This document shows, one piece after another, positions 27,641-36,268 of a stretch of 64,000 nt of DNA; the first letter of the stretch is position 1; each line of letters begins with the position of its first letter. The stretch is from assembly GCF_030270585.1 (NCBI RefSeq), contig NZ_BSYI01000006.1:1-64000 (forward strand), read 5' to 3'. The notes under the pieces are model-generated. The model did no database searches and was not told the DNA's origin. It worked only from the letters and a program-made list of their open reading frames with translations. The stretch comes from Paralimibaculum aggregatum. GTDB taxonomy: Bacteria; Pseudomonadota; Alphaproteobacteria; Rhodobacterales; Rhodobacteraceae. Position numbers and translations under genes: made by a program.

Positions 27641-28689
27641 GGCCGGGCCCCGCGCAAACCCCGACCTCCCGGCACGACACCCATGCCCGACGGCGAGACC
27701 GGCCCCGCCGCCCCCCGCACCGCCGCGCCCGCCGCAAGTCACGACCCGTCTGACGGCATCCGCGCCGGACACCCGCCCCGCGCCGCCTGACCTAGGCACT
27801 GCGCCGGGGCAACGGCCGCAGCGCCAGCCGAGACTGCGGCCGATCGCCGGCCAGGTGGATGCCGACGGCCTCCGCGCAGGCTGCCCCCGATCTGCCGGGC
27901 GCTCATGCCGGATACCCGCGTCGGATCGCCGCCATCCGCGGCGCCAGCCAAGGCTGCGGGCCATCGACCGCCCCTCCGAGGCGAGCGGGCGCCGCAATGG
28001 CCGTGCCCGATCAACGGGTCACCCATCGCGGCCGGCCATGTCGGCATCGTGGCCACCAGCATCGCCGCGCCCGTCACCGAGGGCGGCCCGGCGGACAGCT
28101 CCCTGCACCAGATGCCCGCCTTGCGGCGCCGATCCCGGGCATTGCACCGGGGTGAAGGCCGCAGCGCCGGCCAAGACCTTGGACGAACACCTGCCATGCG
28201 GGCGCGGACGGCCGGCGCGCAGGCTCCGTCCGCGGGGGGCGAGGCCGGATCGCCGCGCGGGATCGTCTCCACCCGTGGCATCGGCCCGTCGCAGGGGTGA
28301 CAGCTGCCATGACGGCCGGCCCAGTGCCGCCGTTCCCGCGCGCCGCGCTCAGGCGACGGCTGCTGCGCCAGCCAAGGCCCAGGGCCATCCTCTGCGCCGT
28401 GGAATCGAGCGGGCGCGGCGCAGGCCGCGCCCGAACGGCGTGGCGTCCATGCCGGATGGCCAGTCGGCATCGTTGCCACCAGCGGCGCCGGCCGGGGCAG
28501 CGGGAATGTCGGCCATGTGGGCGCTGGCGGGCGCCGCCTGGGCCGCGGTCGGCCGGTGGGCCGCTCATGTCGGATGGCCCGTCGGCATCGGCGTCACCAG
28601 CGACGCGGGGCATGGCTGCGGGCGTTCGCCGGTCCTGCGGATGCCGGGCAAGCGCCACGCAGGCCATGCCCTGCGGGTCGGCGCTCATG
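27641..28689. repeat. Older, diverged part of the 222-bp array
   Basis: Contains scattered GCCATGTCGG, CGCCGG, GGCATTG motifs in the same order as the unit that is clear from 28690, but too diverged to delimit. No gene supported on either strand. Confidence 0.5.
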
Positions 28690-29990
28690 GCGGCTGGCGG
28701 TGTCGGCGTCGCCGCCATTTGCGGTACAGCGACTGCTACCGGGGACGAGCGGGCCGGCCGCTCCCGCACCGGATATCCGTCCTGCGGCGCCGGTCCCGGG
28801 CACTGTGCCTTGGATGGCGGCCGCGCCGGACAAGGCTTCGGGCGCTCGCCGGCCGTGCGGATGTGGGCAAGCTCCGCGCGGGCTGTGGACCATCTGGCGC
28901 GCGCCCGTTGCGGCCGAGCATGTCGGCGGCGTCGTCGTTTGCGGTGCCGCGACTGCTCCCGGGGACGAGCGGGCCGGCCGCTCCCGCGCCGGATGCTCGT
29001 CCTGCGCCGCCGTTCTCGGGCACTGCGCCGTGGTGAAGGCGGCTGTGCTGGGCAAGGCTCCGGGCACATGCCGGCCATGCGGACGCGGTCAGGCGCCGCG
29101 CGGGTTGCGGACCATCTGGCGCGCGCCCGTTGCGGCCGAGCATGTCGGCGGCGTCGTCGTTTGCGGTGCCGCGACTGCTCCCGGGGACGAGCGGGCCGGC
29201 CGCTCCCGCGCCGGATGCTCGTCCTGCGCCGCCGTTCTCGGGCACTGCACCGTGGTGAAGGCGGCTGTGCTGGGCAAGGCTCCGGGCACATGCCGGCCAT
29301 GCGGACGCGGTCAGGCGCCGCGCGGGTTGCGGACCATCTGGCGCGCGCCCGTCGCTGCCGGGCATGTCGGCGGCGTCGCCATCTGCGGTGCCTCGACTAG
29401 TCCCGGGGACGAGCGGGCCGGCAGCCCCCTCGCTCGATATCCGTCCTGCGGCGCCGGTCCCAGGCACAGCGCCGTGGATGGCGGCCGCGCCGGACAGGGC
29501 TTCGGGCGTATGCCGGCCATGCGGATGCGGGCGAGCGCTGCGCGGGCTGTGGAGCTTCTGATGGGCTCCCATCGCGGCCGGGCATGTCGGCGGCGTCGCC
29601 ATCTGCGGTGCCGCGACTGCTCCCGGGGACGAGCGGGCCGGCAGCCCCCTCGCCCGATTACCGTCCTGCGGCGCCGGTCCCAGGCACAGCGCCGTGAGTG
29701 ACGGCCGCGCCGGACAGGGCTTCGGGCGTTTGCCGGCCATGCGGATGCGGGTGAGCGCCGCGCGGGCTGTGGGCCTTCTGATGGGCGCCCATTGCGGCCC
29801 AGCATGTCGGCGGCGTCGTCGTTTGCGGTGCCGGGACTGTCACCGGGGAGGAACTGGCCGGCAGCTCCCGCGCCGGACGCTTGCCGTGTGGGTTGAACTC
29901 CGGGATCGCGCCGTGGTGACGGCGGCGGCGCCGGCCAAGGCGGCAGGCGACCGCGGGCCTTGCGGAGGTGGGGGAGCGCTGCGCTGGCGG
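28690..29990. repeat. 222-bp tandem array with near-identical copies
   Basis: The CATCTGG/CTTCTGATGG phase marker recurs at 28891, 29113, 29335, 29555 and 29775 (period 222, 222, 220, 220). Copies 28891-29112 and 29113-29334 differ at one base only (G at 29027, A at 29249). Outer copies are progressively different. The period is 74 codons, but open frames differ between copies and no start site is convincing. Confidence 0.95.
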
Positions 29991-30603
29991 CGTCGGCCCG
30001 GGTGCGCCGGACGCCCGTCGTGGCTGGCGCTGTCGGGATCGCGGTCATCGGGGGGTGCGCCCGGCATTGCGGCCGCCACCTGCGGCGGCGTGCCTGGCGG
30101 CCGGGCAGACTTGGGCGATCCGGTTTCGCAATCCTCACCTGCCGCGCCGGGTTCGGGCGGCGGGTCTCGGTGACGTCAGCGGCGGCAGGTCCGTGACGCG
30201 GGCACCGGTAGGGTAAGCGGTGTCGAGCGCGGCGGTCGGCACGATGTCGGGCGCGGAGACGTCCGCGGTGCCGGGGACGGCGACGGGCGCGGGGACGACG
30301 ATGGGTGCGGTGACGTCCGCGGTGCCGGGTGCGGCGGATGGCGCGGTGTCGGGCGCAATGTCGGACGCGGTGATGGCCGTGGTGGTGGGCGCGGCAGCGT
30401 CCTCGGTGACGTCCGCAGTGGCGGGTGCGGCGGCTGGCGTGTTGGAGGGCGCAATGTCGGACACGGCGGCATCCGCGGTGACGTCCGTGCCAGTGGCCAT
30501 GGTCGTGGGCGGGATGCCTGGCGCGGCAACCTCTGCGGTGACGGGCGCGGCGGTGCAGGCGGCGCCGGGCGGGCGGCGGGCGGTGGCCTTGCGGAGACCG
30601 TCG
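29991..30603. repeat. Degenerate short-unit array downstream of the cytochrome c gene
   Basis: On the minus strand, 30220-30550 is a run of related units (GGGGACGGCG, GACGTCCGCGGTG, GGTGCGGCGG) which translates as Ala/Thr/Pro/Val-rich repeats (GTADVTAP). It follows the duplicated cytochrome tail at 30604-30688 and has no independent start. 29991-30219 has no feature that I can define. Confidence 0.6.
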
Positions 30604-30688
30604 GGCTCGATGCCGCGGGCACAGTACACGACCACCTCGATCTCCTCCGGCGTCAGCTCGATCGGCTGGCTCGAGTGCCGCGAGGGGC
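30604..30688 (-). pseudogene. Detached copy of the cytochrome c 3' end
   Basis: Repeats bases 30761-30840 at an offset of 157 with about one difference per ten bases. The encoded IELTPEEIEVVVYCARG mirrors IELTPQEIEVIVDYARG of the intact gene. It lacks heme motif and start, so it is a tail duplicate, not a gene. Confidence 0.85.
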
Positions 30689-30732
30689 GACTGCGTCCGC
30701 CGATGCGCTCTGCGACCCGGCGCGCGGGCGGC

Positions 30733-31140
30733 TCAGCGGATCGGTGCGCCGAGATCGGCCGGCTCGACGCCGCGGGCATAGTCCACGATCACCTCGATCT
30801 CCTGCGGCGTCAGCTCGATCGGGTGGATCGGCGAGGGGCGGTGCTCCGGGAACGGCGCCGTGACGCCGGCGACCTGGGTGAAGGCGGGATGCGGGTTGTA
30901 GGCGTAGAAGCCGCGCATCTTGTCCTCCCAGTCGGCCCAGGTGCGGATCACCGCGAAGCCGGGGGTGGAGCCGATCCCGCCCATCCGGTTGCGCGGGCCG
31001 ATCACGTGGCAGCGGCCGCAGTTGACATAGGTGAGGCGTTCGCCCGGGGCCCAGTCCTCGGCACCGGCCGGAGCCGGTCCGCCGGGTCCCGCGAGCCCGG
31101 CCCAGAGGGCCACCGCGGCCGCGGCGCATGCGCGGGGCAT
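30733..31140 (-). CDS. Small periplasmic c-type cytochrome
   Basis: A 135-residue protein with a signal peptide (cut near AGAEDW, about residue 27) and a single heme-binding CGRCH (residues 41-45). MGGIGSTPGFAVIRTWADWEDKMRGFY and the C-terminal IELTPQEIEVIVDYARG, each partly conserved, give a monoheme fold with a distal Met candidate in the middle. It is expected as a periplasmic electron carrier; no oxidase or dehydrogenase adjoins it. GGGAGGATCGGACA precedes ATG 31140. It has its own predicted promoter. Confidence 0.88.
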   Translation of the reverse strand: MPRACAAAAVALWAGLAGPGGPAPAGAEDWAPGERLTYVNCGRCHVIGPRNRMGGIGSTPGFAVIRTWADWEDKMRGFYAYNPHPAFTQVAGVTAPFPEHRPSPIHPIELTPQEIEVIVDYARGVEPADLGAPIR

Positions 31141-31178
31141 TGTCCGATCCTCCCGATCCTGTTCTTGTTCTTGGCCAC

Positions 31179-31208
31179 AGCCTAGGGGCGAGGCGCGCGC
31201 GCTGGCAA
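31179..31208 (-). promoter_or_regulatory. Predicted promoter of the cytochrome c gene
   Basis: On the minus strand, TTGCCA (31208-31203) and TAGGCT (31184-31179), 18-base spacer; start near 31172, 32 bases before the ATG. Confidence 0.45.
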
Positions 31209-31262
31209 GCGGCGGGTGACGCCGGTGCCCGGGCGCCGGCGGGGACAGGCGGGGAGACGGCG

Positions 31263-32369
31263 ATGGCGGCGGCGATTGCGGCGGGGGCAGGGACGGCGGC
31301 AGGAACGGGGGCGGGCATGCTGCGGCCCGGCCCGCGCAACCTGATCACCGACGTGGCCGGGCTGGCCGTCGGCAATGCCGAGGACCCCGCCCGCCTCACC
31401 GGCACCACGGTGGTGCTGCCCGACGGCCCCTGCGCCGCGGCGGCGGATGTGCGCGGCGGCGGGCCGGGCACGCGGGAGACCGACCTGCTGGCGCTCGGCC
31501 GCACGGTGCGCGCGGTGCATGCGCTGGTGCTCTCCGGCGGCTCGGCCTACGGGCTCGCGGCGGCGGACGGGGCGATGGACTGGCTGCGCCGCGCCGGGCG
31601 CGGCTTCCGGCTCGGCGCGGCGCTGGTGCCGATCGTGCCGGCGGCGGTGCTGTTCGACCTGCTGGCGGAGCGCCGCGCCGACCCGATGGACTGGGACGAG
31701 CCGCCCTGGCGCGGGCTCGGGCAGGCCGCCTGTGCCGCGGCGGGGCCGGATTTCGCGCTCGGCAATGCCGGCGCCGGGCGCGGCGCCACGGTGGGGCACG
31801 GGCCGGCCGCGGTGAAGGGCGGGCTCGGCAGCGCCTCGGTCACCGACGGGCGGCTCACCGTGGGGGCGCTGGCGGCGGTGAACCCGGCCGGGCGGGTGAC
31901 CATGCCGGGCAGCGGCTGCTACTGGGCCTGGTGGCTCGAGATGGCGGGCGAGCTCGGCGGCCTGCGCCCGCCCGCGGCGGCGCCGGAGCCGGAGCCGGGA
32001 CCGGGATTGGGGCCAGGACCGGGGCCGGGGCAGGGCGGCGCGGCGATGCCCGGCAACACCACGCTCGGCGTCGTCGCCACCGATGCGGCGCTCGACCGCG
32101 ACGGCCTGGCCCGGGTGGCGGCGATGGCGCAGGACGGGCTGGCGCGGGCGATTCGCCCGGTGCACGGGCCGCTCGACGGCGATGTGGTGTTTGCCCTGGC
32201 GACCGGGCGCGGCGCGGTGCGGGAGACGGTGTCGGAGCCGGCCGAGATCGCCCGAATCGGTGCCCTGGCGGCGGATTGCCTGGCCCGCGCGGTGATGCGC
32301 GGCGCCCACGAGGCGCGCGGCATTGCCGGCATTCCGGCGCTGCGCGGCGGCGCGGATCCGGCATCTTAA
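31263..32369 (+). CDS. P1 family (DmpA/S58) aminopeptidase-like protein
   Basis: A 368-residue member of the P1/DmpA family, self-processing Ntn-type hydrolases that release D- or beta-amino acids. Marks are GPRNLITDVAGLAVGNAED, RGGGPGTRETDLL, LSGGSAYGLAAADG and the probable processing-site region GNTTLGVVATDA. Just before the latter, a Pro/Gly/Glu insert (about residues 238-258) looks like a local repeat expansion in an inter-subunit loop. GGGGAG precedes ATG 31263; ATG 31318 is an alternative that would drop the Ala/Gly-rich first 18 residues. No signal peptide. Confidence 0.88.
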   Translation: MAAAIAAGAGTAAGTGAGMLRPGPRNLITDVAGLAVGNAEDPARLTGTTVVLPDGPCAAAADVRGGGPGTRETDLLALGRTVRAVHALVLSGGSAYGLAAADGAMDWLRRAGRGFRLGAALVPIVPAAVLFDLLAERRADPMDWDEPPWRGLGQAACAAAGPDFALGNAGAGRGATVGHGPAAVKGGLGSASVTDGRLTVGALAAVNPAGRVTMPGSGCYWAWWLEMAGELGGLRPPAAAPEPEPGPGLGPGPGPGQGGAAMPGNTTLGVVATDAALDRDGLARVAAMAQDGLARAIRPVHGPLDGDVVFALATGRGAVRETVSEPAEIARIGALAADCLARAVMRGAHEARGIAGIPALRGGADPAS

Positions 32370-32404
32370 CGGCTTCTTAAGCCTGCCGCGGCGAGCATGG
32401 CCGC

Positions 32405-34426
32405 ATGCAGGATTGCGCCGCAGAGATGTCGCCGGGCCGCTCCGACTGGGAGGATCGCCGCCTGTTCGTGCGGATCCGGGTGTCGATGTTCGCCAGCGTG
32501 GCGATCAGCGCGGCGATCTTCGTCGCCAGCGCGGTGGCGCTGAGCCTGCTGGTGGCGGCCTATGACCGGCACGGCACCGTGACCCTGGAGCTCGAGCGCG
32601 CGCGGGTGCTCGGCGAGCGGGTCGGGATCGAGGCGGTGCGCCTGCAGCGCGCCGGCAGCCCGGAGCACCGGGTGATCATCCTCGGCCGGCTGCAGGGCCT
32701 CTATGCCAGGTTCCACGGCAAGGCGGAGACGGCGCTCGGCGATCTGCGCGCGGTCTCGCATCCGGCGCTGATCGCGGCGCTCGACGACGGGCCGCGGCCG
32801 GTGCGCGCCCTGCTCGACGAGATCGCGGCGCAGATGGCGGTGCTCGGCGCCGCGCCGGCGACGGCGGCGACGCGCGCCGCGTCGCGGCGGCTGCGGCTGC
32901 TGACCCAGCGCGAGCTCTCGGACCGGATGGGCGCGCTGATCGATATCGAGCGCGGCCGCGCCGAGCAGCTGGCCGGGAACATCCGCGGCGCCGGGCTGGC
33001 GCTCGGCCTCGGCGCGCTGCTGCTGCTGCTGGCGCAGTGGCTCTGGTCCTGCCGGCCGGTGCTGCGCGAGGTCGAGGCGCGCACCGAGGCGCTGCTCGAG
33101 GCCAACAGCCGGGTCGAGCGCTCGCTGCTGTTCGACGGGCTGACCAACCTGCCGAACCGCCGCAACCTGCAGGAGAGCCTGGCCCGCATCGCGCCGGGCG
33201 CGCCGCTCGGCCTGCTGCATATCGACCTCGCCGGCTTCCATGCCATCAACACCACGCTGGGCCGCGAGGCCGGCGACCAGCTGCTGCGCTATGCCGCCGA
33301 GTCGCTCGGCGAGATCGCCATGACCGCCGACATCCTCGCGCGGACCGGCACCGACGAGTTCGTCCTCGTCACCGGCCGGCGCACCGATCCCGAGCAGCTG
33401 CAGGAGCTCGCCGTCGAGATCATCGAGCAGCTCGCCCAGCCGGTGGAGATCGACGGCCACCAGGTCTCGCTCGAGGCGGTGATCGGCATCGCCGCGCGCA
33501 GCGCCCCGGGGGAGGATCCCGAGAAGCTGCTGGCCAATGCCGACATCGCCCGCGCCCGGGCCCGCGAGGAGGGCGGCTCGGTGTATTTCTCCGTCGGCAT
33601 GCGCGAGCGCCTCGCGGCCCGGCGCCAGACCGCGCAGGAGCTGCTGCAGGCGCTGGTGCGCGACGAGATCGAGCCCTTCTTCCAGCCGCAGATCGAGGCC
33701 GCCTCCGGCCGGATCACCGGGGTCGAGGCGCTGGCCCGCTGGCGCCACCCCGAGCGCGGGGTGCTCAACCCGCATTTCTTCCTCGACATCGCCGAGCAGG
33801 CGCATCTCGGCCACCGCATCACGCTGGTGATGATCCGCAAGTCGCTCGAGGCGCTGGCGGCCTGGCGCGCGCAGGGCCTCGAGGTGCCGCGGGTCTCGAT
33901 CAATTTCGGCGCACGCGAGCTGCGCAGCCCCGAGCTCGCCGACATCCTTGCCTTCGATCTCGAGCGGGTCGGGCTGGCGCCGCGCGATCTCGCCATCGAG
34001 GTGCTCGAATCGGCGCTGATCGAGGACGAGACCGACCCGATCCTCGCCAATGTCGCGGCGCTGTCGCGGGCCGGGCACCATATCGACCTCGACGATTTCG
34101 GCACCGGCCACGCGGCGCTCTCCTATCTGCGCCATCTCAGCGTCGACCGCCTGAAGATCGACCGCTCCTTCATCCGCGACCTGCATCTGCGCCCGGAGTT
34201 GCGCAAGATGACCCAGGCGATGATCCACCTCGCCAAGGCGCTCGACATCTCCGCCATGGCCGAGGGCATCGAGAGCCAGAACGAATGGCGGCTGCTGATC
34301 GAGATGGGCTGCGACGACCTGCAGGGCTTCGTGATCGGCAAGCCGATGCCGGCGGCCGCCCTGCCGGGCTGGATCGCCGAGCACGAGGGCCGGCGCAGCG
34401 CCGGGCGGCTGATTGCGGCGGCCTGA
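32405..34426 (+). CDS. Membrane-bound GGDEF/EAL protein with degenerate GGDEF
   Basis: A 673-residue c-di-GMP signalling protein. Two transmembrane helices (about residues 25-50 and 197-216) flank a helical periplasmic sensor. The GGDEF domain carries GTDEF near residue 315 in place of GGDEF, and its substrate motifs are poor, so cyclase activity is doubtful. The EAL domain is well preserved: EALARW near 441, FQPQIEA, INFGARE, DDFGTGHAALSYL and KIDRSFI. The likely net activity is c-di-GMP hydrolysis, with the GGDEF domain as a possible GTP sensor (inference). It starts 35 bp after the P1 peptidase stop. Confidence 0.92.
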   Translation: MQDCAAEMSPGRSDWEDRRLFVRIRVSMFASVAISAAIFVASAVALSLLVAAYDRHGTVTLELERARVLGERVGIEAVRLQRAGSPEHRVIILGRLQGLYARFHGKAETALGDLRAVSHPALIAALDDGPRPVRALLDEIAAQMAVLGAAPATAATRAASRRLRLLTQRELSDRMGALIDIERGRAEQLAGNIRGAGLALGLGALLLLLAQWLWSCRPVLREVEARTEALLEANSRVERSLLFDGLTNLPNRRNLQESLARIAPGAPLGLLHIDLAGFHAINTTLGREAGDQLLRYAAESLGEIAMTADILARTGTDEFVLVTGRRTDPEQLQELAVEIIEQLAQPVEIDGHQVSLEAVIGIAARSAPGEDPEKLLANADIARARAREEGGSVYFSVGMRERLAARRQTAQELLQALVRDEIEPFFQPQIEAASGRITGVEALARWRHPERGVLNPHFFLDIAEQAHLGHRITLVMIRKSLEALAAWRAQGLEVPRVSINFGARELRSPELADILAFDLERVGLAPRDLAIEVLESALIEDETDPILANVAALSRAGHHIDLDDFGTGHAALSYLRHLSVDRLKIDRSFIRDLHLRPELRKMTQAMIHLAKALDISAMAEGIESQNEWRLLIEMGCDDLQGFVIGKPMPAAALPGWIAEHEGRRSAGRLIAAA

Positions 34427-34443
34427 GCGGGCGCGCGCCGCAG

Positions 34444-34653
34444 GACCGGCCGGCGCCGGACCGGCCGGCGCCCGGTCAGTCGGCATCTGATCGGTCGGCG
34501 CCCGGCCGGTTGGCGCCCGTTCGGTTGGCCTCCGGTCCGTCGGCGTCTGCTCGGTCGGCGCCCGGTCGGCCGGCGCCGGATCGGCCGTTGCGGGATCGGT
34601 TGCTGCCCGATCGGTTGCTGCCGGACCGGCCGGCGCCAGGTCAGTCGGTTCCG
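34444..34653. repeat. 15-bp tandem array, fourteen units, overlapping the DUF6476 stop codon
   Basis: Fourteen consecutive 15-mers of the type GATCGGTCGGCGCCC. The unit closest to the leftward gene includes its last codons and stop (TCA on the plus strand at 34641-34643), so the array appears to have grown out of that 3' end into the gap between two convergent genes. The first unit begins 17 bp after the GGDEF/EAL stop. Confidence 0.93.
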
Positions 34654-35084
34654 GCAGGCCCGCGCTCGAGACGGGTGACGGAGCGCGCCGCCCCGGTCGC
34701 GGCATCGTAGCCGCGGAGGCGTTCGGTGCCGGATGCATCCTCGGTGACCAGCAGCAGCTCCGGCCCGGCCCGGCCGACCGCCACCACCCGCTCGCCTTCC
34801 GGCAGCGCCAGCGCCTCCGCCGCAACCGCCACCGGGTCCATCGCCGGCGGGGCAACCGCGGCGGCGCCCCCGGCCCCCGCGGCCGGCTCCGGCGCGGCGC
34901 CCGGGCCGATCATGCCGAGACGCATGACAAGGGCGCCGGAGACCGTTATGGTCCCGAGGATCAGCACCGCCATCAGCAGGCTCACGAGCAGCCGCAGGCG
35001 CCGCAGCGCGGGCGGCTCCGGGGCCTCGTCATCGGGCGGGGGCGGGGCGCCGCGCGCCGGCGACACGGACTGGGGATCGATCAT
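34641..35084 (-). CDS. DUF6476 family single-pass membrane protein
   Basis: A 147-residue protein with a cytosolic Pro-rich N-terminus, one transmembrane helix (about residues 33-57, LLVSLLMAVLILGTITVSGALVM), and a short periplasmic domain with LPEGERVVAVGRAGPELLLV and LRGYDAATG, as in Rhodobacterales DUF6476. An Ala/Gly/Pro linker follows the helix. The function is unknown; in relatives it is divergent from an RluA-type gene, as here. Its ATG (35084-35082) overlaps a possible upstream ATG of that gene. Confidence 0.85.
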   Translation of the reverse strand: MIDPQSVSPARGAPPPPDDEAPEPPALRRLRLLVSLLMAVLILGTITVSGALVMRLGMIGPGAAPEPAAGAGGAAAVAPPAMDPVAVAAEALALPEGERVVAVGRAGPELLLVTEDASGTERLRGYDAATGAARSVTRLERGPAGTD

Positions 35085-35130
35085 GACCGGCCCTCTCTAT
35101 GCCAATCCGGCGCCGGGCGAAAGCGCCGCG

Positions 35131-36204
35131 ATGCCGGACCCTTCCGCGCCGTCCGCAGCGGCGCCCGTGACGCTCGAGATCGGTGCCGACGGCGCCGGGC
35201 TCCGGCTCGACCGCGCGCTGGCGATCGCCGCCGGCGACATTCCCGGCCTGTCGCGCTCGCGCCTCGCGCAGCTGATCGCCGCCGGCGCGGTGATCGGGCC
35301 GGATGGCAGCCCGGCGCGCGAGCCGCGGCGCAAGCCCGCCGCGGGCGAGCGCTTCACCGTGCACCTGCCGCCGCCGGCCCCGGCGGAGCCGCAGCCCGAG
35401 GCGATCCCGCTCGCGATCCTGCACGAGGATGCCGATCTCGTGGTGGTCGACAAGCCCGCCGGCATGGTCGTGCACCCCGCGCCGGGCGCCGAGACCGGCA
35501 CGCTGGTCAACGCGCTGCTGGCGCATTGCGGCGACAGCCTCGCCGGCATCGGCGGCACCGCGCGGCCCGGCATCGTGCACCGGATCGACAAGGAGACCTC
35601 CGGGCTGCTGGTGGTCGCCAAGACCCAGGCGGCGCATGAGGGGCTGGCGCGCCAGTTCGCCGCGCACAGCACCCAGCGGCGCTATCTCGCGGTGCTGCGC
35701 GGCGCGCCGGGGCGCGAGGAGCCGCGCCTCGCCGGGCTGCCGGGGCTCTCCTTCTCGGCCGAGGGGATCCGGATCGAGACGCAGATCGCGCGCCACACGC
35801 ATGACCGCCAGCGCATGGCGGTGGTGCGCGGCGGCGGCCGCCGGGCGGTGACCCATCTGCGGGTGCTCGAGCGCTATGGCCCGGCCGGGGCGGCGCCGCT
35901 CGCCAGCCTCGCCGAGTGCCGGCTGGAGACCGGGCGGACGCACCAGATCCGCGTCCATGCCGCGCATATCGGCCATGCGCTGATCGGCGACCCGGTCTAT
36001 GGCCGGCCGAAGCCGCTGCCGAAGGAGACCCCGGAGGCGCTGGCCGCGGCGCTCGCCGGCTTCGGCCGGCAGGCGCTGCACGCCGCGGCGCTCGGCTTCG
36101 AGCACCCGGTCACCGGCGCCGCGCTCGCCTTCGAGGCGCCGCCGCCGGCCGACATGCAGGCGCTGCTCGACATATTGCGCCGGAACCGCGCCGGCCTACG
36201 TTAA
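35131..36204 (+). CDS. RluA/RluD family 23S rRNA pseudouridine synthase
   Basis: A 357-residue pseudouridine synthase. An N-terminal S4-like domain (LRLDRALAIAAGDIPGLSRS) is followed by the catalytic domain with DKPAGMVVHPAPG, HRIDKETSGLLVVAK (catalytic Asp about residue 153) and ETGRTHQIRVHAAHIGH, GDPVYG. The full S4 plus RluA layout fits RluD-like modification of helix 69, but RluC cannot be excluded. ATG 35131 is chosen; ATG 35083 would overlap the divergent DUF6476 start codon and leave no room for a promoter. Confidence 0.92.
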   Translation: MPDPSAPSAAAPVTLEIGADGAGLRLDRALAIAAGDIPGLSRSRLAQLIAAGAVIGPDGSPAREPRRKPAAGERFTVHLPPPAPAEPQPEAIPLAILHEDADLVVVDKPAGMVVHPAPGAETGTLVNALLAHCGDSLAGIGGTARPGIVHRIDKETSGLLVVAKTQAAHEGLARQFAAHSTQRRYLAVLRGAPGREEPRLAGLPGLSFSAEGIRIETQIARHTHDRQRMAVVRGGGRRAVTHLRVLERYGPAGAAPLASLAECRLETGRTHQIRVHAAHIGHALIGDPVYGRPKPLPKETPEALAAALAGFGRQALHAAALGFEHPVTGAALAFEAPPPADMQALLDILRRNRAGLR

Positions 36205-36268
36205 GCCTTGACCGGGCCGCGGCGGTTGCACTGCCGCGACAGCCCGCACTGGAAAGGGGACGCAGTTT

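Noticed and set aside
28297-29740. Coding repeat protein in the 222-bp array
   Set aside because: Although 222 is a multiple of three, two copies are 220 bp and open frames on both strands shift; no start site or signal peptide.
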